Notes: generated from the letters alone by a model not told the origin. Counted from the first letter of the stretch, positions 24,609 through 34,198 are shown. The stretch is 64,000 nucleotides of DNA from Bradyrhizobium sp. 170 (GCF_023101085.1 NZ_CP064703.1:8468501-8532500), one strand, 5' to 3'. Translations and numbers: made by a program.

Positions 24609-27600
24609 TGATGCGGCGACACGATGAAGTCGCTCGCATGCAGACTGGCGGTGGCAAGCCCCTTGAGGGTGATGGTGTCGCCAGTATCGAGCGTGATCAG
24701 CTTGTCGCAGCCGCTGGTCGTCACATGGTCGGGATTGCCAAGCCACGCAGTGATGTTTTCAGCGTTCACGAACTGGGCGAACGCGCGGAGATCGATATGG
24801 TCCTCGCCCTGCGTGAAGTCGGTGATCTCATCGGCGCTCGGGTCATATTGGGATTCCGGCGCAAACACGAACTGGTCGGCGCTTGCACCGCCGGTCAGCG
24901 TATCATTGCCTTCCGTTGCGAAGATGACGTCCTTTTCGGTCGTCCCTACGAGCGTGGCGCCACCCCATCCGGACTGCTGGAACACGAAGTTCAAGATGTC
25001 GCTCTGGCCATTTGCGTCCGTTGCAGTCACCGTGACGATATCGTTCAGCTTGGTATCGCCGTTGTAGTCCGTCGGCGTGTACATGATGCCGTTGGCAAAC
25101 TGCGCATTGATTTCCGAAACCTTGCCCACATCCACCGGTGAAAGCGTGCCGTGCAAAGCGCTCGCCGTGATCGTCACATCGGAAGCCTGGTCGTCATCGG
25201 ACAACTTGATGTCAAAAACGGTGGTGGTAACTGCGGCGTCTTCGTTCTCCTCAACCCTGATGCTTTCGGCGCTCAGGACCGGCGCCTCGTTAACCGGCGT
25301 GATATCAATGGTCGCGGTGGCGGTTGCGGTCTGGCCGCCACCCGATCCGCTGTTGCCATCGTCGTTGACGGACAGCGTCAGGTCGGTCGATGCGCTCGGA
25401 TTGTTCGAATTCGCGGTGTAGCTGATCGCGCCGGAATTGTCTCCGGCGAGCAGCGCTTCGATGTAGTCGACCAGTCCGGTGATCGTCACAGCGGACGTAC
25501 CGTTGCCGGTGACCGAAACGGCATTTGCACCCAGGTCGACATCAAGGATGCCTTCACTGACGGAGAGGGTCACGGTTTCGGTGCTGCCGTTGCCATCGAT
25601 ATCAGCGACATGCAAGCCGGTGCCGCTGATGACCAGCGGCGTTTGTTCAGTCGCAGCGTAATGCGTCGCAGGCGCGGCCGCGGTCGGCGCGTCGTTGACC
25701 GCCGTCACTGTCAGCGTTGCGGTATTCGACGTCACAGAGAAGGCGGCGGAGCCGCCCGATGCCGAGACGTCCGCCAGGGTGCCATGGATGCCCGTCGTCT
25801 GATCCCACGCCACATACGTGAACGTGTCCGTCCCGCCATCTTCGCCGTCGGGGACGAACCTGACCATGTCGGCCGCCGCCAGCAGCAGGGCAGAGCCGCC
25901 CGACACCGCCGGGAAGGCGACGAACGTGCTGCCCTCGGTGGAATATTCCCAGTGGCCATGCGCGCTGGTCGTCGCGGTGATTGCGATGCCTTGCAGCGCG
26001 CCGTGATCGACGTCGGCAATGCTGGCTCCGAGGAACGAGGCGACGCTCTGGCCGGCATTCGCGGTCTCGTCTTCGGTAATCGTGATCAGCGACGGAGCCG
26101 ACGCGGTCAGGACCGGCGCGTCGTTGGTGCCGGTGATGGTGATCGTGAAAGTCTGTGACGTGATCCCGCCATCACCATCGTTGATCGCGACCGTATAGGT
26201 CAGCGCAACGGACTCGGTCTCGGCCAGATAATCGAACGCCGTCGAGGCCGCCGAGAACGACAGATCGACCGAACCGGACGACGAGCCGGAATTCTTGGTG
26301 ACAGCGCCTGGTGTCACCAAGGCAATCAGCGCCACATCGTCGAGCGCAAGGCCTGTCGTTTCACCGGACGCCACCACACCGGTAATCGCAGCGGCATGGC
26401 CGACATCGGTCAGGTCGACGTCGGTGAAGCTGACCGGGATCGTCGCGCTCAACGGTGCGGTATCGGTCTGCTCGGTCAGGTTCTGCTGCGCGATATCCGC
26501 GATAGCAGGCGCGTCGTCGGTGCCGGTGACCGTAACGACGAAGGTCTTGGGCGTTACCCCGCCATCGCCGTCGTCGATCGAAACCGTATAGGTCAGCGTC
26601 AGGACCTCGTCCTTCGCCAGATAGTCGAACGCCGTTGAAGCAGCCGAGAACGACAGATCGACCGAGCCGGCCGACGAACCGGAATTCTTGGTGACAGCGC
26701 CGGGCGTCACGAGCGCGATCAGCGCTGTTTCGTCAAGCGCAATGCCTGTGGTGGTGCCGGTCGCCACCGCATGGGTGACCGTCGCGCTATGGCCGACATC
26801 GGTCAGATCGACATCGGTGAACGTCACCGGGATGGTCGCGGTCAGCGGCTTGGCGTCGGTCTGTTCGGTCAGATACTGCTGCCCGATGCTGGCGATGACA
26901 GGCGCGTCGTCGGTGCCGGTGACGGTGATCACGAAGGCCTTCGGCGTCACGCCGCCATCGCCATCGTCGATCGAAACCGTGTAGGTGAGCGTCAGGATCT
27001 CGCCGTTCGCCAGATAGTCGAACGCGGTCGAGACCGCTGAGAATGACAGGTCGACCGAGCCGGCCGAGGAGCCGGCGGCTTTGATCACCGCGCCGGGCGT
27101 CACCAGCGCGATCAGCGCGGCCTCGTCAAGCGGAAGGCCCGTGGTGGTGCCGGTCGCCGACGCGCCGCTGATGGTTGCGCTGTGGCCGACATCCGACAGG
27201 TCGAGATCGGTGAAATTGACTGATATCGTCGTCGCCAACGGCGCGGTATCGGCCTGCTCGGCGAGGCCCTGCTGCGCGATATCAGCGATGTCAGGCGCAT
27301 CGTTGCTGCCGTTGACGGTGACGACTATGTCCTGCGAGGTGACGCCGCCAAGATGGTCGTCGACCTCCACCGTGTAGGTCAGCGTGACCATCTCGCCATC
27401 GGCGAGGTAGTCGAAATAATTATCCGGCGCCGAGAACGACCAGCTCTTCGAACCCTGCACGCCATCGGTGGAATCGGTAAGCGCCCCCAGCGACAGCCAA
27501 CTGAGCTGGACCGTGCCGTTGGCAAGCCCCGTCATCACGCCGGAGGCGTGGACGCCTGTGATCTTGACGTCATGCGTATCGGTCAGATCGGCATCGACGA

Positions 27601-30448
27601 ATTTGATCGCACCGCTTGCGGTATCCGGCGCCGCCGAGCCGTGGGTGTCGGCGCGTTCGGCGAGGGTCGCGGTCTGCGGGTCACTGGTAATTTCAGCCGT
27701 ATCATTGCTGCCGGTGACGGTGACGGTGATCGGCTTGGTCACCACGCCGCCATGCCCGTCATCGACGGTTGCCGTGTAGATCAGCGTCAGGATCTCGCCG
27801 TAGGCAAGGAAGTCGAACGCACCGTCGGCCGTGCTGTAACTCCAGCTCGCCGAACCGTCATTGGTATTACTGGGAGACTGCACCACCGTCACCGGCTCAT
27901 CCACCGCTGATATCGCCGCGAGTTGTTTGGCCGTGAGCTGTGAGGTGACGTCGACGCTGTAGGCGTTCAGGTAGGTGAACGAAGTGAAGGCGGCGCTCGC
28001 CACCGGCCGGTCGGTCAGGTCGACGTCGGTGAAGCTGATGGTGCCGTAGGCCGTATGGAGCGCGGTGGACCCCGTCGGGTTGGGCTGGTTGAGGTTCGAA
28101 AGCTCGGCAAAGGCATCGTTCGTCGTGGCAATGGTCGGCACGTCGTTGGTGCCGGTGACGACGACGTCGGCGCCATGGATCGAGACCGTGATCGGCGTGG
28201 AGACGACGCCGCCATGGCCGTCGTCGACCTGGGCGACGTAGTTGAGGGTCAGCGTCTCGCCCTTGGCGATGAAGTCGAACTTGCTGTCCTCAATGCTGTA
28301 GGTCCAGGTCGCCGAGCCGTTGTGGGTGTTTCCGGCCGTCTGCACCACGCTCAGCGGCACCTCAACGGCCAGGATCGCCGCCAACTGCGCCGGCGTCAGC
28401 GTCGCGGTGACGTCGTTACCCTCTGCATCGTAATAGCGGAACGGATCGGTTGCGGAGATCGCCGCGCTGACGACGGGACGGTCGGTCAGGTCGACGTCGA
28501 CGAAGGTGACGGTGCCGGTCACGGTATCGACCGCCGTATTGCCGGTGCCGATCCGCTCCGTGATCGTGCCGCCGGTCGCGGAAAGCGTCGGCTTGTCGTT
28601 GGTGCCGGTGATGACGATCGTAAACGGCACGAACGTCGTCTCGTTGTTCGGCGCGTAGTTGTTGTCGACCCGCGCCAGATAGGTCAGCGTCAGAGTCTCG
28701 CCGACGGCCAGGAAGTCGAAGGCGCCATCGGCAATGTTGTAGGTCCAGGTCGCCTGGCCGGTGTTCTTGCCGTTGGGGTCCTGCGCCACGGAGAGCGGCA
28801 CTTCGACCGCCTTGATCGCGGCCAGTTGCTCCGCCGTCAGCGTGGCGGTGACGTTGGCGCCCTGCGCGTTCTGATAGGCAAAGGAAGAAAACTGCGCACT
28901 GACGCTCGGAATATCGCCGGCGTTGAGATCAACATAGTTGACCGTGCCGGACGTGCTGTCGATGGCGGCGCTGCCGGTGAGAACGGCGCGTTCGGTAAAC
29001 GCGCCGCCAGACGCGGCCGCCTGCGGCGGGCCGGGAATGTGCACGAGCTTGGGTTCGGGGCCCGACGCCGGAGCGGGTGCCGGCTTGTCCGGGATGTTGA
29101 GGAGATGAAGCGTAACCGGGACGAGATCGTTGCTGGCTAGCCTGAGGAACACCGTTTCCGGAACGATCGTATCGGTGTGGTTGGTCGTGAGCTTGGTGTT
29201 CGGGTTGTTCAGGTCGGTGAACTTCAGCGAGAACACGTCGCTGATGATCTTCTGCGCGTCGGGCGACAGTTGCACGGACGACTGGAAGCTGACCGAGCCC
29301 TGGCCATTGATGATCGTCTGCGTGCCGGCCCGGTTGACGGTTGCGATCTGTGTCAGCGTGGTCTTGTCGAACAGGATGTAGGAGCCGGTGGTGCCGTCGG
29401 GCTCGACCAGCACCTGGAATTTCGCCGGCGGCGCACCGCCCTGCGACGGCACCTCGAAATCGATCTCGACCAGCACCGCGGTGCCGCGGATGCCCATGGT
29501 CGCGACCGGAGTGTCGACCTTCATGTCGCCTTTCTTGGCGGTGGCGCCGGCGACGAACGAAATCGTGCCCTGCACCAGGCTGAGCAGCGATTTGTTGTCC
29601 GACCCGTTGGGGTCGTAGATCATTTCGTTCAGCACCATCTTGGCGTTCGACGCGAGGCCGAACACGGTGCCGTCGATGAAGGTGATGCCGAGCGTCGAAT
29701 CGGAGCCGGACTGGACGACGTCGCCTTTGTGGACGGTGTCACCCTGGTTCAGGATGATCGAGACGCCGTTGCGGATCGCGGTCGCGCTGCCCGTCAGCTT
29801 GGTGACATGGCCGATGAGCGCAGGCGCGACGCTGGCGCTGCCGTCGGCCTGCGCGAACTGGGTGTGCCCAGCCAGCGCGTTGACGATGTCACCGGTGAGG
29901 TGGGCACCGTCGGGCGAAGCCAGTGCGGCGCGTTTCTCGCCCTTGAAGTACTCACGCAGCACGAGCTCGTGGTCGCCACTGGTGAGGACCAGGTCGACAC
30001 CCGACCGCTTGAAGTCGCCGTGGAACAGCAGATGAGCGTCAGAAATAATTATGGCGTCGGACGGCGCATGTGTCGAAACCTTGTCGACATGGAAATTGCC
30101 GGAAGGCGAAAGATGGCCGGGCTGTGACAGCAGCCCCAGATCAATTTCCACGCCGGAATCAGGGCCGAGGCCGCCCGATCCGAATTTACCGGCGTAGTTC
30201 AATGGGGCACCAAATTCTAAATGGTTAAGAATTATGAAATTTCCCTGCGGAGTTTTGATACCACGCAGGTAAGGAACACAAAAGCAGGCATGCCGCGAAT
30301 ACCCTCGATATGGGGTAAGTCTGCAACAGGACCGAAAAGGTCCGGGAAAGTGTCGGGCGAAAGTGTGGCGAGGAAAAGGCGAGCCCTGACCGGACCTACC
30401 GAAAAACAGGCACGGCCCCTGGCCCAGGCATAAAAAACAAGCAGTCAT
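24605..30448 (-). CDS. giant FecR/VCBS/RTX adhesin, probable type I secretion substrate
   Basis: Up to 1947 residues. Seen in order: a FecR-like module (about 213-330: GDTVHKGDVVQSGSDSTLGITFIDGTVFG, then VDTPVATMGIRGT); VCBS/cadherin-like repeats (FTDVDLTD..., GTNDAP linkers) from about 480 to 1830; and a C-terminal end from about 1834 with RTX-type EGNDTLTGGASADQF and a hydrophobic tail, as in type I-secreted adhesins. There is no Sec signal. Cell-surface adhesion or biofilm is the known role of such proteins. The start is uncertain: the first 72 residues of the open frame are Cys-rich and unlike protein; TTG at 30200-30202 or GTG at 30149-30151 are alternatives, none with a good ribosome site. 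Divergent from the LapG-like protease. Confidence 0.88.
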   Translation of the reverse strand: MTACFLCLGQGPCLFFGRSGQGSPFPRHTFARHFPGPFRSCCRLTPYRGYSRHACFCVPYLRGIKTPQGNFIILNHLEFGAPLNYAGKFGSGGLGPDSGVEIDLGLLSQPGHLSPSGNFHVDKVSTHAPSDAIIISDAHLLFHGDFKRSGVDLVLTSGDHELVLREYFKGEKRAALASPDGAHLTGDIVNALAGHTQFAQADGSASVAPALIGHVTKLTGSATAIRNGVSIILNQGDTVHKGDVVQSGSDSTLGITFIDGTVFGLASNAKMVLNEMIYDPNGSDNKSLLSLVQGTISFVAGATAKKGDMKVDTPVATMGIRGTAVLVEIDFEVPSQGGAPPAKFQVLVEPDGTTGSYILFDKTTLTQIATVNRAGTQTIINGQGSVSFQSSVQLSPDAQKIISDVFSLKFTDLNNPNTKLTTNHTDTIVPETVFLRLASNDLVPVTLHLLNIPDKPAPAPASGPEPKLVHIPGPPQAAASGGAFTERAVLTGSAAIDSTSGTVNYVDLNAGDIPSVSAQFSSFAYQNAQGANVTATLTAEQLAAIKAVEVPLSVAQDPNGKNTGQATWTYNIADGAFDFLAVGETLTLTYLARVDNNYAPNNETTFVPFTIVITGTNDKPTLSATGGTITERIGTGNTAVDTVTGTVTFVDVDLTDRPVVSAAISATDPFRYYDAEGNDVTATLTPAQLAAILAVEVPLSVVQTAGNTHNGSATWTYSIEDSKFDFIAKGETLTLNYVAQVDDGHGGVVSTPITVSIHGADVVVTGTNDVPTIATTNDAFAELSNLNQPNPTGSTALHTAYGTISFTDVDLTDRPVASAAFTSFTYLNAYSVDVTSQLTAKQLAAISAVDEPVTVVQSPSNTNDGSASWSYSTADGAFDFLAYGEILTLIYTATVDDGHGGVVTKPITVTVTGSNDTAEITSDPQTATLAERADTHGSAAPDTASGAIKFVDADLTDTHDVKITGVHASGVMTGLANGTVQLSWLSLGALTDSTDGVQGSKSWSFSAPDNYFDYLADGEMVTLTYTVEVDDHLGGVTSQDIVVTVNGSNDAPDIADIAQQGLAEQADTAPLATTISVNFTDLDLSDVGHSATISGASATGTTTGLPLDEAALIALVTPGAVIKAAGSSAGSVDLSFSAVSTAFDYLANGEILTLTYTVSIDDGDGGVTPKAFVITVTGTDDAPVIASIGQQYLTEQTDAKPLTATIPVTFTDVDLTDVGHSATVTHAVATGTTTGIALDETALIALVTPGAVTKNSGSSAGSVDLSFSAASTAFDYLAKDEVLTLTYTVSIDDGDGGVTPKTFVVTVTGTDDAPAIADIAQQNLTEQTDTAPLSATIPVSFTDVDLTDVGHAAAITGVVASGETTGLALDDVALIALVTPGAVTKNSGSSSGSVDLSFSAASTAFDYLAETESVALTYTVAINDGDGGITSQTFTITITGTNDAPVLTASAPSLITITEDETANAGQSVASFLGASIADVDHGALQGIAITATTSAHGHWEYSTEGSTFVAFPAVSGGSALLLAAADMVRFVPDGEDGGTDTFTYVAWDQTTGIHGTLADVSASGGSAAFSVTSNTATLTVTAVNDAPTAAAPATHYAATEQTPLVISGTGLHVADIDGNGSTETVTLSVSEGILDVDLGANAVSVTGNGTSAVTITGLVDYIEALLAGDNSGAISYTANSNNPSASTDLTLSVNDDGNSGSGGGQTATATATIDITPVNEAPVLSAESIRVEENEDAAVTTTVFDIKLSDDDQASDVTITASALHGTLSPVDVGKVSEINAQFANGIMYTPTDYNGDTKLNDIVTVTATDANGQSDILNFVFQQSGWGGATLVGTTEKDVIFATEGNDTLTGGASADQFVFAPESQYDPSADEITDFTQGEDHIDLRAFAQFVNAENITAWLGNPDHVTTSGCDKLITLDTGDTITLKGLATASLHASDFIVSPHH
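26123..27301 (-). repeat. three tandem 393-bp repeats in the adhesin gene
   Basis: Units 27301-26909, 26908-26516 and 26515-26123 each encode 131 residues of the VCBS type, starting DAP-IA-I-QQ and ending TVTGTD/N, with long shared stretches (LIALVTPGAV, GSVDLSFSA-STAFDYLA). Unit-to-unit identity is high at both protein and DNA level, so recombination could change repeat number. They correspond to about residues 1050-1442. Confidence 0.9.
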
Positions 30449-30912
30449 AATAGCTTATCTTTGCCGCACCGCACCGAACGCAACTTCCCAAGAGGAGAGA
30501 CAGCCGCCTGGCAGCCGGTCACTTGGCCGGATCGTTGGATGCGTATTGTCAGCCGGCATCCCGTTCGCGCGATCCAGAGCAGGTTGTAATCGTCCGCCCG
30601 AGAGTCCCTCCAGCAGGGTTAATTCGGTGACCCGCGATTCTTTCGAAATCGTAAATATTGCACCGTCTGCCGCGGCCCTTCCGGGTTAGCGGATCGACGC
30701 CGCAGCCGATTCCATCGCCGCCACGTCCGGACGGATCGATAAAATTGTCTGCAAACCGGCGAGACCAGGTTCAGGCTGTTTCGCTCTTCGCGGCCAGCTT
30801 CCCCTTCGCCTTAAGCAGATCAAAAGCCCCCGCGCCCATCCTGCCCCTTCCGAAATGATCCGGACACGAGCAGGCAGAGCAAGCCCGCCGATGCCCGGAC
30901 AAGGGGCGTCAG
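30449..30912. other. divergent intergenic region between adhesin and LapG-like protease
   Basis: 464 bp with no convincing gene. The stretch next to the adhesin (about 30205-30460) is A+T-rich for this genome (AAATGGTTAAGAATTATG, AAAAAACAAGCAGTCATAAT), consistent with a promoter or leader. A short plus frame at 30658 and a second at 30855 overlap the protease start and are not supported. Both genes' promoters must lie here, so shared control is possible. Confidence 0.6.
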
Positions 30913-31713
30913 ATGGGGTTGTCAGTCACCTCGCGCGCATGGCGTGCGGGCATCGTCGCGTGCGGCCTGGCCTGGTTCGGACCTGCCGACCTGCGGGCCG
31001 AGACAGCGGAGCCATCGGCGCCGGCGGAGCTGATCCACCGATCGGCCGAGCCGTTCGGGCTTGCCGCATCTTCCCTCCCAAGCGGTGGACTGCGCGACAA
31101 ATGGCTCGGCGTGCAACGCCGGCTCGACGACGAAATGGTGCAGCTTGCGCTCTGCGAAGGCGACCGTGACGGCTGCGTGTCACCGGCCGCGCTGAAATTC
31201 CTCGACATCGTCGACGCCGCCCGATTACGCGAAGGCCGCGCCCGCCTCGGCGAAATCAACCGCGCCATTAATCTCGCCATCCGGCCGATGAGCGACCTCG
31301 CCCAACACGGCCAGATCGACGTCTGGACACCGCCGCTCGCAACGCTCGCGCGTGGCGGTGGCGACTGCGAGGATTATGCGATTGCGAAATTCACAGCCTT
31401 GCGCCGCGCCGGCCTCGCGCCCGACGATGTCAGGATCGTGGTGCTGCGCGATACCATCCATGGCGAGGATCATGCGGTGGCCGCCGCCCGGCTGGACGGC
31501 CGCTGGCTGACGCTCGACAACCGCCGCATGGCGATGGTCGAGGATGCCGACGTCAGAAATTTCCGGCCGACATTCGTGATCGATCAACACGGCGTAATGA
31601 AATACATCGATGCCCCCCTGCTCGCCGACGCCTCGGGCAATAATTCTGTGGCTTCGCTCGTCGTGAGTTCTCTGGCCATCTCCGCGTCCCCGCCATTCGA
31701 ACGCGCCGACTGA
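30913..31713 (+). CDS. LapG-like transglutaminase-type cysteine protease (BTLCP family)
   Basis: 266 residues with a signal peptide (about 1-29, ending ADLRAE). The BTLCP triad is intact: Cys152 in RGGGDCEDYAIAKF, His187 in GEDHAVAA and Asp202 in LTLDNR, with INRAINLAIRPMSDLAQHGQIDVW in the usual position. DCED also supplies the family's calcium-binding acidic residues. In Pseudomonas, LapG is a periplasmic protease that cuts the retention module of the giant adhesin LapA. AGGGGCG precedes the start. It is divergently transcribed from a giant RTX adhesin, which is its likely substrate. No LapD-like inhibitor is encoded in this window. The role is inferred from family and position. Confidence 0.9.
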   Translation: MGLSVTSRAWRAGIVACGLAWFGPADLRAETAEPSAPAELIHRSAEPFGLAASSLPSGGLRDKWLGVQRRLDDEMVQLALCEGDRDGCVSPAALKFLDIVDAARLREGRARLGEINRAINLAIRPMSDLAQHGQIDVWTPPLATLARGGGDCEDYAIAKFTALRRAGLAPDDVRIVVLRDTIHGEDHAVAAARLDGRWLTLDNRRMAMVEDADVRNFRPTFVIDQHGVMKYIDAPLLADASGNNSVASLVVSSLAISASPPFERAD

Positions 31714-31723
31714 CGAATGACGG

Positions 31724-31740
31724 CGCGCAATTATTGCGCG
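31724..31740 (+). terminator. short hairpin after the protease gene
   Basis: CGCGCAA-TTA-TTGCGCG begins 11 bp after the protease stop codon. No T-run follows, so it may be a weak terminator or only an mRNA end structure. The remaining 218 bp to the next start hold no recognised feature. Confidence 0.4.
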
Positions 31741-31958
31741 GCGACGGCTGACAACAATCTGCTTTGCTTGCCTGATCTTCCTTGCCCTCGTGGCCGATGG
31801 TGCGCTGCAGCCGGTATACCAGCTTGCATTCACTTCGTGAAAACATGGCGAGACAAATTTTCTCTTTTTCATTTCGTGCCCCGCCTCGATTGACGCGATC
31901 CTTCCCACCGGCATAGCATTCCACCAGATCCGCTAGAGATCACTGGGAGGGGATTAAG

Positions 31959-34139
31959 ATGACACGTCCGCCGCGCGTTGATTCTGCTTGCCGTTTGTTT
32001 CCTGAAATTGCCGTTACTTCCCGTCGATCGGTGCGCCTTGCGCGGGCCGCGATCGCAATCGGGCTGGGCCTGACGCTATCCTGCAGCGCTGCACTCGCGC
32101 AGAGCCCCGCCAAGGGATCGCCCGAGCACATCAAGGCCGTGACGTCGGCGGTCGACGGCGCCTCGATCAAGGCCAACACGGCAACGTCGAACGACTGGCC
32201 GACCATCGGCCTCGATTACGCCGAGACGCGCTTTTCCAAGCTCAACCAGATCAACGCCGACAACGTCAAGAAGCTCGGACTGGTCTGGACCTATCCGCTG
32301 GAATCCTCCCGCGGCGTCGAAGCGACGCCGGTCGTTGTCGACGGCATCATGTACCTGACCGCGTCCTGGAGCGTGGTGCACGCCGTCGACGTACGCACCG
32401 GCAAGCGGCTGTGGACCTACGATCCGAAGATCGATCGCGAGAAGGGCTATAAGGGCTGCTGCGACGTGGTCAATCGCGGCGTCGCGCTGTGGAAGGGCAA
32501 GGTGTTCGTCGGCGCCTATGACGGCCGGCTGATCGCGCTCGATGCCGTCAACGGCAAGGTGATCTGGGAAAAGGACACCCTGATCGACAAGGAGCACTCC
32601 TACACCATCACCGGCGCGCCGCGGGTCTTCAACGGCAAGGTGCTGATCGGCAATGGCGGCGCCGAATATGGCGCGCGCGGCTATGTCACCGCCTATGACG
32701 CCGAGACCGGCAACCAGGCCTGGCGCTGGTTCACGGTGCCGGGCGATCCGTCAAAGCCGTTCGAGGATGAATCGATAGCGGCGGCGGCCAAGACCTGGGA
32801 TCCCGCCGGCAAATACTGGATCAACGGCGGCGGCGGCACCGCGTGGGACACCATCACCTTCGATCCCGATCTCAACATGGTCTATATCGGCACCGGCAAC
32901 GGCTCGCCGTGGAACCGCGACCTGCGCAGTCCTGCCGGCGGCGACAACCTCTATCTCGCCTCGCTGGTGGCGCTGAACGCCGACACCGGAAAATACATCT
33001 GGCACTACCAGGAAACGCCCGGCGATCATTGGGACTACACCTCGACCCAGCCGATGATCCTCGCCGACATCACGATCGACGGCGCGCCAAGAAAAGTCAT
33101 TCTGCACGCGCCGAAGAACGGCTTCTTCTTCGTGGTCGACCGCACCAACGGAAAATTCATCTCGGCGAAGAACTTCGTCGATGTGAACTGGGCGACCGGC
33201 TACGACGCCAACGGACGGCCGATCGAGGTGCCGGCGGCACGCGGTGCAGAAGCCTATGACAGCATTCCCGGTCCGTACGGCGCCCACAACTGGCATCCGA
33301 TGTCGTTCAATCCGCAGACCGGCCTCGTCTATCTGCCGGCGCAGGGCATCCCGGTGAACCTGACGCCGGAAAAGATGTTCAAGCATAATGCCCAGGAGCC
33401 CGGCAAATTCGCCTCCGCGGCAGGCTGGAATGTCGGCTTCATGCTGGATGCGACCCCTCCGAAGAACAAGCCCTTCGGACGGCTGCTGGCCTGGGATCCG
33501 GTGAAGCAGAAAGAAGCCTGGCGCGCTGAATATATCGCGCCGTGGAATGGCGGCACGCTGACGACGGCCGGCAACCTTGTATTTCAGGGGACAGCCGACG
33601 GGCGCTTCATCGCCTACAATGCCACCACGGGCGAAAAGCTTTGGGAGAGTCCGACCGGCACCGGCGTGGTGGCGGCCGCCTCGACCTACATGATCGACGG
33701 CAAGCAATACGTCTCCGTAGCCGTCGGCTGGGGCGGCGTGTTCGGAATTGCGGTGCGCGTGACCGAGCTTCGGAGCCCGGGCACGGTCTACACCTTCGCC
33801 ATCGACGGCAAGGCGCCGCCGCCGGCCTTCGTCAAGTACCAGACCGAGGGCCTGCTCGCCGGCGTGAAGTACGATCCGAAGGACGTGCCGGAAGGCACCG
33901 CGCTCTATGTCACCGCCTGCGCCCAGTGCCATGGCGTGCCGGGCGTCCACAACGGCGGCAATGTCCGAAACCTCGGCTACGTCCCCAAGGAGACGATCGA
34001 GAACCTGAAGGACATGGTGTTCAAGGGGCCGTTCCGCGACCAGGGCATGCCCGACTTCACGGGCAAGCTGACCGAAGCGGATGTCGCAAAAATCGCGGCC
34101 TTCATCCAGGGCACCGCGGACGCGATAAGGCCGAAGTAA
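31959..34139 (+). CDS. PQQ-dependent quinohaemoprotein alcohol dehydrogenase
   Basis: 726 residues with GGGAGGGG before the start and a signal peptide ending ALA-QS near residue 48. An eight-bladed PQQ propeller is followed by a C-terminal cytochrome c domain: vicinal CysCys167-168, catalytic WDY at 358-360, and CAQCH at 654-658 with Met in DQGMPDF as probable axial ligand. The residue after WDY is Thr, not the extra Asp seen in lanthanide (XoxF/PedH) enzymes, so calcium is the likely metal. It oxidises an alcohol in the periplasm and passes electrons to the respiratory chain. It is a single gene; no PQQ biosynthesis genes are nearby. Confidence 0.93.
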   Translation: MTRPPRVDSACRLFPEIAVTSRRSVRLARAAIAIGLGLTLSCSAALAQSPAKGSPEHIKAVTSAVDGASIKANTATSNDWPTIGLDYAETRFSKLNQINADNVKKLGLVWTYPLESSRGVEATPVVVDGIMYLTASWSVVHAVDVRTGKRLWTYDPKIDREKGYKGCCDVVNRGVALWKGKVFVGAYDGRLIALDAVNGKVIWEKDTLIDKEHSYTITGAPRVFNGKVLIGNGGAEYGARGYVTAYDAETGNQAWRWFTVPGDPSKPFEDESIAAAAKTWDPAGKYWINGGGGTAWDTITFDPDLNMVYIGTGNGSPWNRDLRSPAGGDNLYLASLVALNADTGKYIWHYQETPGDHWDYTSTQPMILADITIDGAPRKVILHAPKNGFFFVVDRTNGKFISAKNFVDVNWATGYDANGRPIEVPAARGAEAYDSIPGPYGAHNWHPMSFNPQTGLVYLPAQGIPVNLTPEKMFKHNAQEPGKFASAAGWNVGFMLDATPPKNKPFGRLLAWDPVKQKEAWRAEYIAPWNGGTLTTAGNLVFQGTADGRFIAYNATTGEKLWESPTGTGVVAAASTYMIDGKQYVSVAVGWGGVFGIAVRVTELRSPGTVYTFAIDGKAPPPAFVKYQTEGLLAGVKYDPKDVPEGTALYVTACAQCHGVPGVHNGGNVRNLGYVPKETIENLKDMVFKGPFRDQGMPDFTGKLTEADVAKIAAFIQGTADAIRPK

Positions 34140-34144
34140 CGAAG

Positions 34145-34177
34145 TCGTTCCGGGGCACGCGCAAGCGCGAACCCGGA
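34145..34177. repeat. TTCCGGG...CCCGGAA short palindrome
   Basis: GTTCCGGGGCACGCGCAAGCG followed by CGAACCCGGAATC; arms TTCCGGG-type and CCCGGAA with an inner GCGC-AA-GCGC. It lies 6 bp after the dehydrogenase stop, in a class of small dispersed palindromes. Confidence 0.65.
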
Positions 34178-34198
34178 ATCTCCATCATCCAAACAGAG

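Noticed and set aside
26123..27301. CRISPR array or satellite
   Set aside because: The repeat unit is 393 bp, lies inside one open frame and encodes VCBS domains; no spacers.
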